Shown: positions 16,547 through 24,404 of the stretch, one piece after another
Layout: every line of letters begins with the position of its first letter
How positions within the stretch are numbered: position 1 is the stretch's first letter
Assembly (NCBI GenBank): GCA_017462795.1
Contig: JAFTQL010000049.1
Coordinates: forward strand, 1 to 46,311
Source: Clostridia bacterium
GTDB taxonomy: Bacteria; Bacillota; Clostridia; Oscillospirales; CAG-272
Length of the DNA stretch: 46,311 nucleotides
Direction of reading: 5' to 3'
Position numbers and translations under genes: made by a program
The notes under the pieces: model-generated
Databases searched by the model: none
Told to the model about the DNA's origin: nothing
The model's input: only the letters and a program-made list of their open reading frames with translations

Positions 16547-17554
16547 TCAGTCCTCCTTGACCGCTGCCAGAACACGGCGGACAGCTTTTGTTACATCCGC
16601 AAACGCCTCGGGAGTGAGGGACTGAGGACCGTCACACAGAGCGTGGGCGGGATCATTGTGTACCTCGATCATAAGACCGTCAGCCCCGGCCGCCGCTGCC
16701 GCCATTGCCATGGGCTTTACAAGCTTTGCGACGCCTGTTGCGTGAGAGGGGTCGATTATGATGGGGAGGTGGGTAAGCTCCTTGAGCATGGGGACGGCGG
16801 AGATGTCCAGTGTATTTCTTGTGTATGTCTCAAATGTACGGATACCTCTCTCGCAAAGAATAACATTTTCGTTTCCGCCCGCCATGATGTACTCGGCGGA
16901 CATGAGAAGCTCCTTGAGTGTGTTGGCAAGTCCTCTCTTGAGAAGGATGGTTTTGTTGGTGCGTCCCAGCTCCTTGAGCAGCTCAAAGTTCTGCATGTTT
17001 CTCGCGCCTACCTGAATAACATCAACCTCCTCAAACATGGGAAGGTGGTTTGCGTTCATTATCTCGGTGACAATGGGAAGTCCCGTAGCCGCCTTTGCCT
17101 TGAGAAGTATCTCGATTCCGTCAGCCTTGAGACCCTGGAAGTCGTAGGGAGAGGTTCTGGGCTTGAAGGCACCGCCTCTGAGCATGGTCGCTCCTGCCGC
17201 CTTGACTGCCTTTGCGATCTCCATGACCTGCTCCTCGCTCTCAACAGAGCAGGGACCTGCCATAATTGCAAAGTCAGATCCGCCGACGGATGTATTTCCG
17301 ACACGGATCACACTGTCATCGGGATGGAATTTTCTGTTTGCGCTCTTGAAGGGTTCGCTTATGCGCTTGACCGTCTCAACCATTTCAAGACCAGAGAGAA
17401 GATCCTCGTCTATCTTTGAGGTGTCGCCCACAAGACCGATGATGGTATGATCGCTTCCTTTGGATATGTGAACATCAAGTCCCTGAGCCTTGAGCCAGGA
17501 AGAAAGATTTTCAATTTGCTTGTCGTTTGTGCCTTGCTTGAGTACCGCTATCAT
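16547..17554 (-). CDS. aroF: DAHP synthase (type I beta, with N-terminal regulatory domain)
   Basis: A 335-residue 3-deoxy-D-arabino-heptulosonate-7-phosphate synthase, entry step of the pathway. Residues 1 to about 70 resemble the ferredoxin-like N-terminal domain of Thermotoga-type DAHP synthases, which mediates Tyr/Phe inhibition there. The barrel follows: MAGPCSVES, RGGAFKPRTSPYDFQG, QVGARNMQN, LLKRGLANT, CERGIRTFE and IIDPSHATG. I chose the ATG at 17554, nine bases after AAAGGAG; a longer frame would begin inside the attenuator hairpin. It is the first enzyme gene after the Tyr/Phe-rich leader peptide and terminator. Confidence 0.95.
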   Translation of the reverse strand: MIAVLKQGTNDKQIENLSSWLKAQGLDVHISKGSDHTIIGLVGDTSKIDEDLLSGLEMVETVKRISEPFKSANRKFHPDDSVIRVGNTSVGGSDFAIMAGPCSVESEEQVMEIAKAVKAAGATMLRGGAFKPRTSPYDFQGLKADGIEILLKAKAATGLPIVTEIMNANHLPMFEEVDVIQVGARNMQNFELLKELGRTNKTILLKRGLANTLKELLMSAEYIMAGGNENVILCERGIRTFETYTRNTLDISAVPMLKELTHLPIIIDPSHATGVAKLVKPMAMAAAAAGADGLMIEVHNDPAHALCDGPQSLTPEAFADVTKAVRRVLAAVKED

Positions 17555-17589
17555 TTTTGTTTTCTCCTTTATGTATGAAAAATAATTTA

Positions 17590-17636
17590 TTAAATAAAAA
17601 ATGAAGCGCCACGGGTGTTTCACCAATGGGCTTCAT
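17590..17636 (-). terminator. Attenuator: intrinsic terminator between leader peptide and aroF
   Basis: On the minus strand, ATGAAGC (17630-17636) pairs with GCTTCAT (17601-17607). Inside it CCA/TGG and GGTG/CACC pair around an AAA loop, then TTTTTATTT follows. It lies between the leader peptide stop (17688) and aroF (17554), so it acts before the structural genes. Part of its 3' arm (AAACACCC, 17613-17620) is complementary to the segment just after the leader stop codon. Confidence 0.85.
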
Positions 17637-17638
17637 TT

Positions 17639-17687
17639 ATGTTTATAATACAAAACATCAACTAAAAATCCGCATCAAAAAGCACCC
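17639..17687 (-). promoter_or_regulatory. Candidate antiterminator segment of the aromatic leader RNA
   Basis: Immediately after the leader stop codon the RNA reads GGGTGCTTT (17679-17687). This can pair with AAACACCC in the terminator's 3' arm (17613-17620), with one bulged C. Such pairing would break the inner GGTG/CACC stem. A second small hairpin, ATGTTT/AAACAT (17639-17658), lies between. A ribosome resting at the stop codon would cover GGGTG and let the terminator form. The folding is by eye only. Confidence 0.55.
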
Positions 17688-17756
17688 TTATTTCTCACTT
17701 TTGGCAAAGTAATAAAAATAAGAGTAATAATACTTTGTTGCGAATACACAGTTCAT
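17688..17756 (-). CDS. Tyr/Phe-rich attenuation leader peptide of the aromatic operon
   Basis: A 22-codon reading frame between the aroF promoter and terminator. The peptide begins MNCVFATK and continues with YYYSYFYYF before AKSEK. Six residues are Tyr (9, 10, 11, 13, 15, 16) and three are Phe (5, 14, 17); none is Trp. The ATG is preceded seven bases upstream by AAGGAG, and transcription would start about 20 bases before the ATG. The composition, position and downstream terminator match the classical leader peptides of amino acid operons, where ribosome stalling at scarce charged tRNA prevents termination. The expected sensor would be Tyr-tRNA, with Phe-tRNA contributing. It does not look like a functional protein. 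Confidence 0.85.
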   Translation of the reverse strand: MNCVFATKYYYSYFYYFAKSEK

Positions 17757-17783
17757 GGCGTATCTCCTTGCTTTAATAGAATA

Positions 17784-17812
17784 AGTTTATCACTATCCGA
17801 GCGTTTTGTCAA
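17784..17812 (-). promoter_or_regulatory. Main promoter of the aromatic operon
   Basis: TTGACA (17807-17812), 17 bases, TAAACT (17784-17789) on the minus strand. The predicted start near 17776 lies about 20 bases before the leader peptide ATG. The 333 bases between aroF and the lipoprotein gene are therefore accounted for by promoter, leader peptide, antiterminator, attenuator and the upstream gene's terminator. Confidence 0.8.
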
Positions 17813-17841
17813 GGGCTTTTGCAAAAAAAGTTGCGAAAGTT

Positions 17842-17882
17842 GCTAAAAATAGGCGGAAACCGCAAAAAATACGGTTTCCGCC
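17842..17882 (-). terminator. Terminator of the lipoprotein gene pair
   Basis: GGCGGAAACCG and CGGTTTCCGCC form an 11-bp stem with a 9-base loop, followed on the minus strand by TATTTTTAG. It lies six bases after the lipoprotein stop codon and insulates the aromatic promoter. Confidence 0.85.
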
Positions 17883-17887
17883 TTGAT

Positions 17888-18343
17888 TCACCGTTGGCTA
17901 TCTTCGGCAAGCGCGTTGGCGAGCATTATGTCCCGGTTTTCTCTCAGTGTCATATCCAGAGCCTGCTTGTACAGGAGATTGCTCTCGTCATTGATGAAAG
18001 CGTCAAAATCGGACAGAAAGCAAAAGACCATATTTTCGTCCCATATGTAGATGTATTCATTCTTTTCTGTTTCGGGCATGAGGTCGGGGTTTTCCGAATA
18101 CATAAAGACCCTGTTCAGCTTGAAACGGGTATCAAGGCTGTTAAATGTGAGCCATTCTTCCATTATAGCCAGATAAGAGCTCTGGGTATTTTTAGCGGTG
18201 GATGCTATCTTGCCATCTTTTGCGTAATAGAAAGCATAGTTCTCTGGGGGGACGGTTATTTCCGGGGTTAAAGTTTTAGGTGTACACCCGATGCAACCGA
18301 CTATAATGAACAGCGATAAGAATATAATGCAAGTTCTTTTCAT
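17888..18343 (-). CDS. Small putative lipoprotein of unknown function
   Basis: A 151-residue protein with a signal peptide (MKRTCIIFLSLFIIVGC) and lipobox candidates IVGC (Cys17) or CIGC (Cys20). The mature part is acidic and rich in aromatic residues (ENYAFYYAKDGKIAS, EKNEYIYIWDENMVFCFLSDFD). I do not recognise a family. The ATG at 18343 follows AAAGGAG by five bases; an upstream ATG at 18364 has no ribosome binding site. It lies 10 bases after the larger lipoprotein gene, so the two are probably co-transcribed and may act together at the cell surface. Confidence 0.7.
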   Translation of the reverse strand: MKRTCIIFLSLFIIVGCIGCTPKTLTPEITVPPENYAFYYAKDGKIASTAKNTQSSYLAIMEEWLTFNSLDTRFKLNRVFMYSENPDLMPETEKNEYIYIWDENMVFCFLSDFDAFINDESNLLYKQALDMTLRENRDIMLANALAEDSQR

Positions 18344-18353
18344 ACTGTCTCCT

Positions 18354-19208
18354 TTATTTATCAACAGCGCCGAATATATTTTTTATCATTGTGTTTATGC
18401 GTACCTGATCATCCTTGTCAAGCGTGACTCCAACGCCGTTTTGGGTGAAATTGGCGCAATCGGTGTGGTAATAGTGGGATTTGTCGCCGACATGTATGAT
18501 GTAGTCATATCCGCAATTGTTGATATCCTTGTCCGTCCACTCCGAAGCGCTCCATATCTCGCGTACAGTCTCGCGGTAGGTGTCGGACATCGTTATCAGC
18601 TTGCCATCGGCAATGCGCTCTATAACAAAGGCGGGATTTTCATAGGAGCTGTAAAGGGAGCTGTTTTCCGTCTTGTGTCTGAGCCTTGTGTAATAGTGCT
18701 TTACGCTGTTGTCATTTCCCGTGACCTCAAAGAGATACGACCACACGGGTCTATCGTCATTTTCGGAATACCACCAGTCCGTATCAAAGGTTACCGTTTT
18801 TCCTTCATGCTCTGTCTTAATGGTAAGATCGATGTATCCGTTCAGCTCAATGTTAAATTTGCTGTCGTCCACGGGCGCGACGCGTATCACTCTGACATGC
18901 TGTACGTCCGAGTCGGCAAGAAAATACACTTGTTTTTCCTTTTCCGTCAGCACAGAGGTATGCTCAGCGGAAAATTTTTTTATGGTCTCAAAATATTTGT
19001 CCTCGGAAAATTCGCCCTCCCATGAGAGGATATGATCTATTTTCAGCTTGTTTTCAGTCGGATCGACAATCACGTGAGTACCTGTGACAGGAGGCTCTGT
19101 CTGTATATCCGGGGTATCGGGCGGTGTCTTATTTTGCTTTTTGGAGCATCCCGCAAGCAGTGATATGCACAGCACAGCGCACAGTAATATTGTGATATAT
19201 CTTTTCAT
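18354..19208 (-). CDS. Putative lipoprotein of unknown function
   Basis: A 284-residue protein with a clear lipoprotein signal (MKRYITILLCAVLCISLLAGC, lipobox LAGC at about Cys21) followed by a Pro/Thr/Gln-rich linker. The mature domain is rich in beta-strand-like stretches (HVRVIRVAPVDDSKFNIELNGYIDLTI, TVTFDTDWWYSENDDRPVWSYLFEV). It ends with YIIHVGDKSHYYHTDCANF, a His/Cys/Asp cluster near the C-terminus that might bind a metal (inference). No family was recognised. The ATG has AAAGGAG at good spacing and its own promoter. Confidence 0.75.
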   Translation of the reverse strand: MKRYITILLCAVLCISLLAGCSKKQNKTPPDTPDIQTEPPVTGTHVIVDPTENKLKIDHILSWEGEFSEDKYFETIKKFSAEHTSVLTEKEKQVYFLADSDVQHVRVIRVAPVDDSKFNIELNGYIDLTIKTEHEGKTVTFDTDWWYSENDDRPVWSYLFEVTGNDNSVKHYYTRLRHKTENSSLYSSYENPAFVIERIADGKLITMSDTYRETVREIWSASEWTDKDINNCGYDYIIHVGDKSHYYHTDCANFTQNGVGVTLDKDDQVRINTMIKNIFGAVDK

Positions 19209-19241
19209 GGCAGATACTCCTTTACATGTTTTATATACTTA

Positions 19242-19270
19242 ATTATATCATATCAAAACCTCTTTTTCAA
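19242..19270 (-). promoter_or_regulatory. Promoter of the lipoprotein pair
   Basis: TTGAAA (19265-19270), 17 bases, TATAAT (19242-19247) on the minus strand. Confidence 0.75.
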
Positions 19271-19299
19271 GTATGTGATAAGGATTTTGTAATAACTTA

Positions 19300-19338
19300 A
19301 CAAAAACAAAGCGCACCGCGTTTGCGGCACGCTTTGTT
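19300..19338 (-). terminator. Terminator of the transaldolase gene
   Basis: AACAAAGCG (19305-19313) and CGCTTTGTT (19330-19338) form the outer stem, with further pairing of GTGCCGC-type bases inside. It is followed by TTTTT-rich sequence in the minus direction. Confidence 0.8.
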
Positions 19339-19349
19339 GTAATCATTTA

Positions 19350-19997
19350 TTACTTGTTGAATGTGCTGTTCCAGTCAGCCATGAACTTAGCGATACCCGC
19401 GTCGGTCAAGGGGTGCTTGGACATCTGTACGATCACCTTGTAAGGAATGGTCGCGATGTGCGCGCCTGCCTTTGCGGAATCTGTTACGTCCTGAGGACCA
19501 CGGATAGATGCGGAGATGATCTCAGTTTTGATGTCGTGGATAGCGAAGATCTCTGCAATATCGGCTACAAGATCGATACCGCTGTCGGAGATATCGTCAA
19601 GTCTGCCGACAAAGGGGCTTACGTATGTAGCTCCCGCGCGTGCGGCGAGAAGTGCCTGAGTCGCGCTGAAGATAAGCGTTACGTTTGTCTTGATGCCGAG
19701 CTCCGAAAGCTTCTTTGTTGCCTTGAGTCCCTCAAGTGTCATGGGGATCTTGATAACGATGTTCTTATGTATCTTTACAAGCTCCTTTGCCTCGGCAACC
19801 ATTCCCTCAGCGTCGGGTGCTACTACCTCAGCGCTTATAGGTCCGTCAACGATAGTTGTGATCTCCTGGATGACCTCTTCAAATACCTTTCCTTCTCTCG
19901 CAATGAGGGAAGGGTTTGTTGTAACGCCGCAGATAACTCCAAGCTCTGCCGCCTCTCTTATCTCATCTACATTCGCTGTGTCAATAAAAAGCTTCAT
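19350..19997 (-). CDS. Small transaldolase / fructose-6-phosphate aldolase-like protein
   Basis: A 215-residue single-barrel enzyme of the short transaldolase family (TalC/FSA type). [33 protein letters not shown] is typical of the N-terminus and NIVIKIPMT contains the Schiff-base Lys. [26 protein letters not shown] and [14 protein letters not shown] complete the family pattern. Transaldolase in the non-oxidative pentose phosphate pathway is likelier than fructose-6-phosphate aldolase, but sequence by eye does not separate them. I chose the ATG at 19997 after AAGGAG; an out-of-frame ATG lies five bases before it. It is monocistronic, with consensus promoter and terminator. Supply of erythrose-4-phosphate would link it functionally to AroF (inference). 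Confidence 0.92.
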   Translation of the reverse strand: MKLFIDTANVDEIREAAELGVICGVTTNPSLIAREGKVFEEVIQEITTIVDGPISAEVVAPDAEGMVAEAKELVKIHKNIVIKIPMTLEGLKATKKLSELGIKTNVTLIFSATQALLAARAGATYVSPFVGRLDDISDSGIDLVADIAEIFAIHDIKTEIISASIRGPQDVTDSAKAGAHIATIPYKVIVQMSKHPLTDAGIAKFMADWNSTFNK

Positions 19998-20042
19998 TTC
20001 ATTTCTCCTTTTATAAATGTGTATACATAAAAATACGTGACA

Positions 20043-20071
20043 ATTATACATCAAAAAAAAACCGTTGTCAA
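20043..20071 (-). promoter_or_regulatory. Consensus promoter of the transaldolase gene
   Basis: Perfect TTGACA (20066-20071), 17 bases, perfect TATAAT (20043-20048) on the minus strand; a strong constitutive promoter by sequence. Confidence 0.85.
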
Positions 20072-20112
20072 TACTTTTAAACAAAAATGAAGGATTTTTA
20101 GGGAATCAAGCG

Positions 20113-20146
20113 AAAAAAGTGGTGGATCATTGATCGATGATCCACC
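20113..20146 (-). terminator. Terminator after ftsH
   Basis: GGTGGATCAT (20121-20130) and ATGATCCACC (20137-20146) form a 10-bp stem, followed in the minus direction by a run of six T. It closes the yybS-to-ftsH gene series. Confidence 0.9.
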
Positions 20147-20175
20147 ATAAATGATTATTTAATTTTATTAGGATG

Positions 20176-22374
20176 TCAGTGAGGAATATCACTGTCTCCG
20201 AAACGGTTGTTGTCTGTGTCATCCTTGTCGTTTTTGTCTTTGGGATCAAGGTTATCGTCTGCCGACACATATCCCCAACCATTTTCGGGAGATGTGTTCT
20301 CATGCTCCTGCTGTTCCTCAGCCTCTTTTCTGCGGCGCTCCTCCTCGGCTTCCTTCTTACGGCGAGCCTCGTTTTCCTCACGGCTCTTGCGCTTCTTGGC
20401 TTCTGTCATTTCCTCCAGCTCCTCAAAGGTGGGGTTGCCGTCCATTGCCGCCTTGAACTGCTCTCCGTCCATGATCTCGTTCTTCATCAGAAACTCCGCG
20501 ATAAAGTGGAGCTTACTCATGTTTTCGGTGAGTATGCGCTTTGCGGTATCATAAGCCTCACTTATGATAGAGTGGATCTCATTGTCGATCTTAGCCGCCG
20601 TGTCGTCAGAGTAATCCTGTGAGCTTGAGAAGTCACGTCCTAAGAATACCTCGCCCTGACCGTTTCCGAAGGAACGAAGTCCGAGGACATCGCTCATGCC
20701 AAGCTGTGTTACCATACGCTTAGCGGTATCCGTAGCGCGCTGAATATCGTTGGACGCTCCGCCGGATACGTCTCCGAATATAAGCTCTTCCGCGGCTCTT
20801 CCGCCGAGGAGCATTGCGATCTTTTCCTTGAGCTCGCTCTTATAAACGCTGTATTTGTCCTCCTTGGGAGGATTGAGAGTGTATCCGAGCGCGTTGCCGC
20901 TGGGGATGATGGATATCTGCTGGACAGGATCCATATGAGGCAGAACATGGGCGATGATGGCGTGACCCGCCTCGTGGTACGCGGTGTTCTTTTTCTCTCT
21001 GTCCTTCATAGCGCGGGACTTCTTCTTGGGTCCTGCTATTACCTTGATAAAGGCGTCCTCGATATCCTCCATACCGATAAGATTCTTGCCTCTTCTCGCC
21101 GCAAGCAGAGCCGCCTCATTAAGAAGGTTGGCAAGATCAGCACCTGTAAATCCGGCTGTGGTCTTTGCTACCTGAGCAAGATCAACGCTCTCCTCCAGGG
21201 GCTTATTTCTGGAGTGTACCTTGAGTATCTCCTCACGTCCGTTGATATCGGGGTAGTTTACCGTTACCTGTCTGTCAAAACGACCGGGGCGGAGAAGTGC
21301 GGGGTCAAGAATGTCGGGACGGTTGGTAGCGGCTATAACGATTATACCCTCATGAGAGCCGAAGCCGTCCATTTCAACAAGCAGCTGGTTGAGTGTCTGC
21401 TCACGCTCATCGTGTCCGCCGCCGAGACCTGCGCCTCTGTGACGTCCGACCGCGTCTATCTCGTCTATGAATATGATCGAAGCGGGATGCTTTCTTGCGT
21501 TTTCAAAGAGGTCGCGCACACGTGACGCGCCTACGCCGACGTACATCTCAACAAAGTCAGAGCCCGAGATGGAGAAGAAGGGAACTCCTGCCTCTCCCGC
21601 AACAGCCTTTGCCAGCAGTGTCTTACCCGTACCGGGAGGGCCTACAAGCAGAACTCCGTGAGGTATCTTTGCGCCAAGCTTTGAAAATCTTACGGGATCC
21701 TTGAGAAATTCAACGACCTCCTGAAGCTCTTCCTTTTCCTCGTCAGCGCCCGCAACATCCTTGAACAGAACCTTGTTCTTGTCGTTCTGAGGTGTCTTGA
21801 CTCTCGCCTTGCCAAAGGAATTCATCTTGCCGGGACCACCGCCTGATGCCTGCTTCATGATCACCACCCAGATGATAATGAAGATAATTATCACTACCAC
21901 ATAGGGAAGGAAGCTGACCCACCAGGGCATTACCGTTTCGGGCTGAATGTCGTATTCAACAAGATTGGTATTATTCTGGTAATATTCGTTACAGTCGTTG
22001 ATGAAAAGGCTGAGACTTTGCAGTCTGTACTCAATTGTTTTAGTCTCAAGTCCTTCAAGCGAAGGTGCGACGGGAGCTTGCGTGTCGGCAACGCCTGTGT
22101 CAGTCCCCTCAGCGCCGGCGCTGTTATCTGCGGGAGGCGTTTGAGAGTTCAGCTCCTTGATCTTATCGATATCATAGACCTCCATGGTTATGATATTATT
22201 CTGATCTATGACAAAGCTCTTTACGGCGTCGTGCTTGAAATATTCCACGATGTCGCTGTACTTCAGCGTCTCGGTCTCGGTCCTGCTGAACATTGTGGAC
22301 AGCGCAACTATGACCACGCCGATAAGCAGCAGATAGAAGATCAGAACCTTAAAGTTACTCTTTTTCGTATTCAT
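20176..22374 (-). CDS. ftsH: ATP-dependent zinc metalloprotease FtsH
   Basis: A 732-residue membrane-anchored AAA+ protease that degrades misassembled membrane proteins and regulators. A first helix (about 9-28), an extracytoplasmic domain and a second helix (about 153-173) precede the AAA domain. Walker A is GPPGTGKT (245-252), Walker B IFIDEID (301-307) and the second region of homology [20 protein letters not shown]. The zinc site HEAGH is at 467-471. The extracytoplasmic part has an Ala/Pro/Thr/Asp-rich insertion (about 78-105). The C-terminus is a long, highly charged tail ([24 protein letters not shown]...). Linkage with hpt and tilS is the standard Bacillota arrangement. Confidence 0.97.
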   Translation of the reverse strand: MNTKKSNFKVLIFYLLLIGVVIVALSTMFSRTETETLKYSDIVEYFKHDAVKSFVIDQNNIITMEVYDIDKIKELNSQTPPADNSAGAEGTDTGVADTQAPVAPSLEGLETKTIEYRLQSLSLFINDCNEYYQNNTNLVEYDIQPETVMPWWVSFLPYVVVIIIFIIIWVVIMKQASGGGPGKMNSFGKARVKTPQNDKNKVLFKDVAGADEEKEELQEVVEFLKDPVRFSKLGAKIPHGVLLVGPPGTGKTLLAKAVAGEAGVPFFSISGSDFVEMYVGVGASRVRDLFENARKHPASIIFIDEIDAVGRHRGAGLGGGHDEREQTLNQLLVEMDGFGSHEGIIVIAATNRPDILDPALLRPGRFDRQVTVNYPDINGREEILKVHSRNKPLEESVDLAQVAKTTAGFTGADLANLLNEAALLAARRGKNLIGMEDIEDAFIKVIAGPKKKSRAMKDREKKNTAYHEAGHAIIAHVLPHMDPVQQISIIPSGNALGYTLNPPKEDKYSVYKSELKEKIAMLLGGRAAEELIFGDVSGGASNDIQRATDTAKRMVTQLGMSDVLGLRSFGNGQGEVFLGRDFSSSQDYSDDTAAKIDNEIHSIISEAYDTAKRILTENMSKLHFIAEFLMKNEIMDGEQFKAAMDGNPTFEELEEMTEAKKRKSREENEARRKKEAEEERRRKEAEEQQEHENTSPENGWGYVSADDNLDPKDKNDKDDTDNNRFGDSDIPH

Positions 22375-22431
22375 TCAAAAAATCTCCGTAATAGAATTGC
22401 AAAATTTAAATAAAACGCTTCCGCGCCATAT

Positions 22432-22974
22432 TCAGCTGTATATTTCGGGCTTGAGAACGCCGACATAGGGCAGATTACGGTACTTTTCATCGTAGTCAAG
22501 ACCGTAGCCCACCACAAACTTGTCGGGGATCTCAGCTCCGCTGTAATCGGGAGTAAAGTCCACCACACGACGGGAGGGTTTGTCGAGCAGGGTGCAGGTC
22601 TTAACGCTCTTAGCGCCTCTGTCCGCAAGATAGCCCACAAGGTGTGCAAGCGTTCTGCCGCTGTCGATAATATCCTCAACAACAATAAAATCAGCGTCTC
22701 CTATATCCTCGCGCTTGAGGTCGAGGTGGATGTTTATCATTCCCGAGGACGAGGTTCCCGCGCCATAGGACGAGACCTTCATAAATTCGATCTCAACGGG
22801 AAGGTTGAGCTTTTTCATAAGATCGCAGGTGAACATCAGCGAGCCCTTGAGGATACATATAAGGACCAACTGCTTGGAATCCTTATAATCACGGTTGATC
22901 TGACCGGCGATTCGTGTTGTAATTTCGTCGATCTGCTTTTCATTGACTAAAATGCTTTCGATATCCTTTATCAT
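22432..22974 (-). CDS. hpt: Hypoxanthine phosphoribosyltransferase
   Basis: A 180-residue purine-salvage enzyme converting hypoxanthine or guanine plus PRPP to IMP or GMP. The PRPP-binding motif is VVEDIIDSGRTL, preceded by VLICILKGSLMFTCDLMKKL and MKVSSYGAGTSSSG, and followed by PDKFVVGYGLDYDEKYRNLPYVGVL. I chose the ATG at 22974 with AAAGG seven bases upstream. It lies between tilS and ftsH, as in many Bacillota. Nothing appears unusual. Confidence 0.96.
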   Translation of the reverse strand: MIKDIESILVNEKQIDEITTRIAGQINRDYKDSKQLVLICILKGSLMFTCDLMKKLNLPVEIEFMKVSSYGAGTSSSGMINIHLDLKREDIGDADFIVVEDIIDSGRTLAHLVGYLADRGAKSVKTCTLLDKPSRRVVDFTPDYSGAEIPDKFVVGYGLDYDEKYRNLPYVGVLKPEIYS

Positions 22975-23024
22975 AATGTAGCCTTTCCTATTTCTCAAAA
23001 AGAAATTCAAATCAGTTAAATCAA

Positions 23025-24404
23025 TTAAATCAAATTGATCTGTATTTGCAGTGCGTTTGCTTTATCCTTAGCTGCAATACCGTCTCTGGTTGCCGCCAAT
23101 GGAACCGCGGCAATGCCGTTATCGTCGCATATCATCGGCAGACGGTATCTTACCTCAAGCGGTATTTTCTTATCGCACAAAAGCTTTTTTACGCTTTTGC
23201 TCATTCCGTTGACCCTGATCTTATCCTGCGGTCTGCGTTCTCTCGCTATGAGACCACCACATATTTTATCAGAATCAAAATACAACAGTATTGAATTTTT
23301 GTAAATATTTTTTGTGTTTTGTGAATTTCCTATGATTATTTGCGCATTTATTTGGGAAATAAAGTTTTCTCCCTCACAAAGCCTTTGGGAAAATTCGGGT
23401 GGATCCGTGTACGTTTGCCTCTTTTTTTCAATATACAACCGTCCGTTCTCTATCCTTGCAGCGATCCCGCCGGGCAGGTCTATGCCCGAATGGGGAACGC
23501 AACCTCGGCAAAGCGCGCGGATGGAGTCTATGTGGATGTGCTCAAGATTTTTGCCGCCCGATGCGCTGTAATACAGAGACATTATCGCTCTGTTGGCGAT
23601 AGCCGCGGGAGAGCCAAGTATCTTTTCGGTCTCTATGGATGCGTCGTCTTTTAATTCCTCAAGAAACCAATCTGCCATGCTGAGCAGGCACATTGAGTCC
23701 TCTCTGAGCGAGCGGGACAGTCTTGCCGCGTTTTCAACTGCCGCGCCGTTTATGTTTACAAGAGCGGGAATGACCTCAAGACGTATCTTGTTCCTCGTGT
23801 AGTCGGTATCGGTGTTGGTGCTGTCGGTAACATATGACAGACCGTGCTGTGCGCAATACTCCAGTATCTCCTCGCGGCTTACCGAAAGGATGGGGCGCAC
23901 CACTGTTCCGTGGGCGCAGGCGCGTGTTTCGGGGATACCGCACATACCGCTAAGACCGCAGCCGCGGATCATATTGAATATCATGGTCTCAAGGTTGTCG
24001 TTGGCGTTATGCGCAGTGGCGAGAAGGGGAATGGAATGCTCCTTCATGATACTGTCGAAAAACTCGTATCGTACACACCTTGCGGCAGTCTCAATGCTCT
24101 GTCCGCTCTCGCTTGCGTACTGAGGGACATCTTTTCGGCAGACGAATATTTCTATACCCAGAGCTTCCGCCGTTTTTCTGCAAAATTCCTCGTCTCTGTC
24201 CGCCTCTGCTCCTCGTATCATGTGATTGACGTGAGCGGCGTATATCCTCGCTCCCGTTCGCTTTGAGTGCTCAGATAGCATGTGGAGAAGAGCCGTGGAG
24301 TCCGCTCCGCCCGAGAATGCCGCGAGAACAGGTGTGTCCTCGGGGAGTCCCGAAAGGGAAGTGGGAGAGGCAAATTTTTGCGTGATGGGATCTTTATTGC
24401 TCAT
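23025..24404 (-). CDS. tilS: tRNA(Ile)-lysidine synthase
   Basis: A 459-residue N-type ATP pyrophosphatase that converts the wobble cytidine of tRNA-Ile(CAU) to lysidine. The SGGADS loop (31-36) binds ATP, and AAHVNHMIRGAEADRDEEFC, TAHNANDNLETMIFNMIRGCGLSG and VVRPILSVSREEI are typical. The C-terminal part (GGLIARERRPQDKIRVNGMSKSVKKLLCDKKIP) is the tRNA-binding domain. The ATG shares a base with the dnaB stop (TAATG). A 9-base tandem duplication covers its stop codon (23016-23033). Confidence 0.95.
   Translation of the reverse strand: MSNKDPITQKFASPTSLSGLPEDTPVLAAFSGGADSTALLHMLSEHSKRTGARIYAAHVNHMIRGAEADRDEEFCRKTAEALGIEIFVCRKDVPQYASESGQSIETAARCVRYEFFDSIMKEHSIPLLATAHNANDNLETMIFNMIRGCGLSGMCGIPETRACAHGTVVRPILSVSREEILEYCAQHGLSYVTDSTNTDTDYTRNKIRLEVIPALVNINGAAVENAARLSRSLREDSMCLLSMADWFLEELKDDASIETEKILGSPAAIANRAIMSLYYSASGGKNLEHIHIDSIRALCRGCVPHSGIDLPGGIAARIENGRLYIEKKRQTYTDPPEFSQRLCEGENFISQINAQIIIGNSQNTKNIYKNSILLYFDSDKICGGLIARERRPQDKIRVNGMSKSVKKLLCDKKIPLEVRYRLPMICDDNGIAAVPLAATRDGIAAKDKANALQIQINLI

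Noticed and set aside
17555..17626. Extended aroF start at a GTG inside the attenuator
   Set aside because: It would begin in the terminator stem with no ribosome binding site; the ATG at 17554 has AAAGGAG and the family N-terminus.
17670..17690. T-box riboswitch upstream of aroF (AGGGTG resembles the start of the T-box core)
   Set aside because: Only six bases match; the rest of the core, a specifier stem and the required length are absent, since the leader is only about 220 bases and is occupied by a peptide frame.
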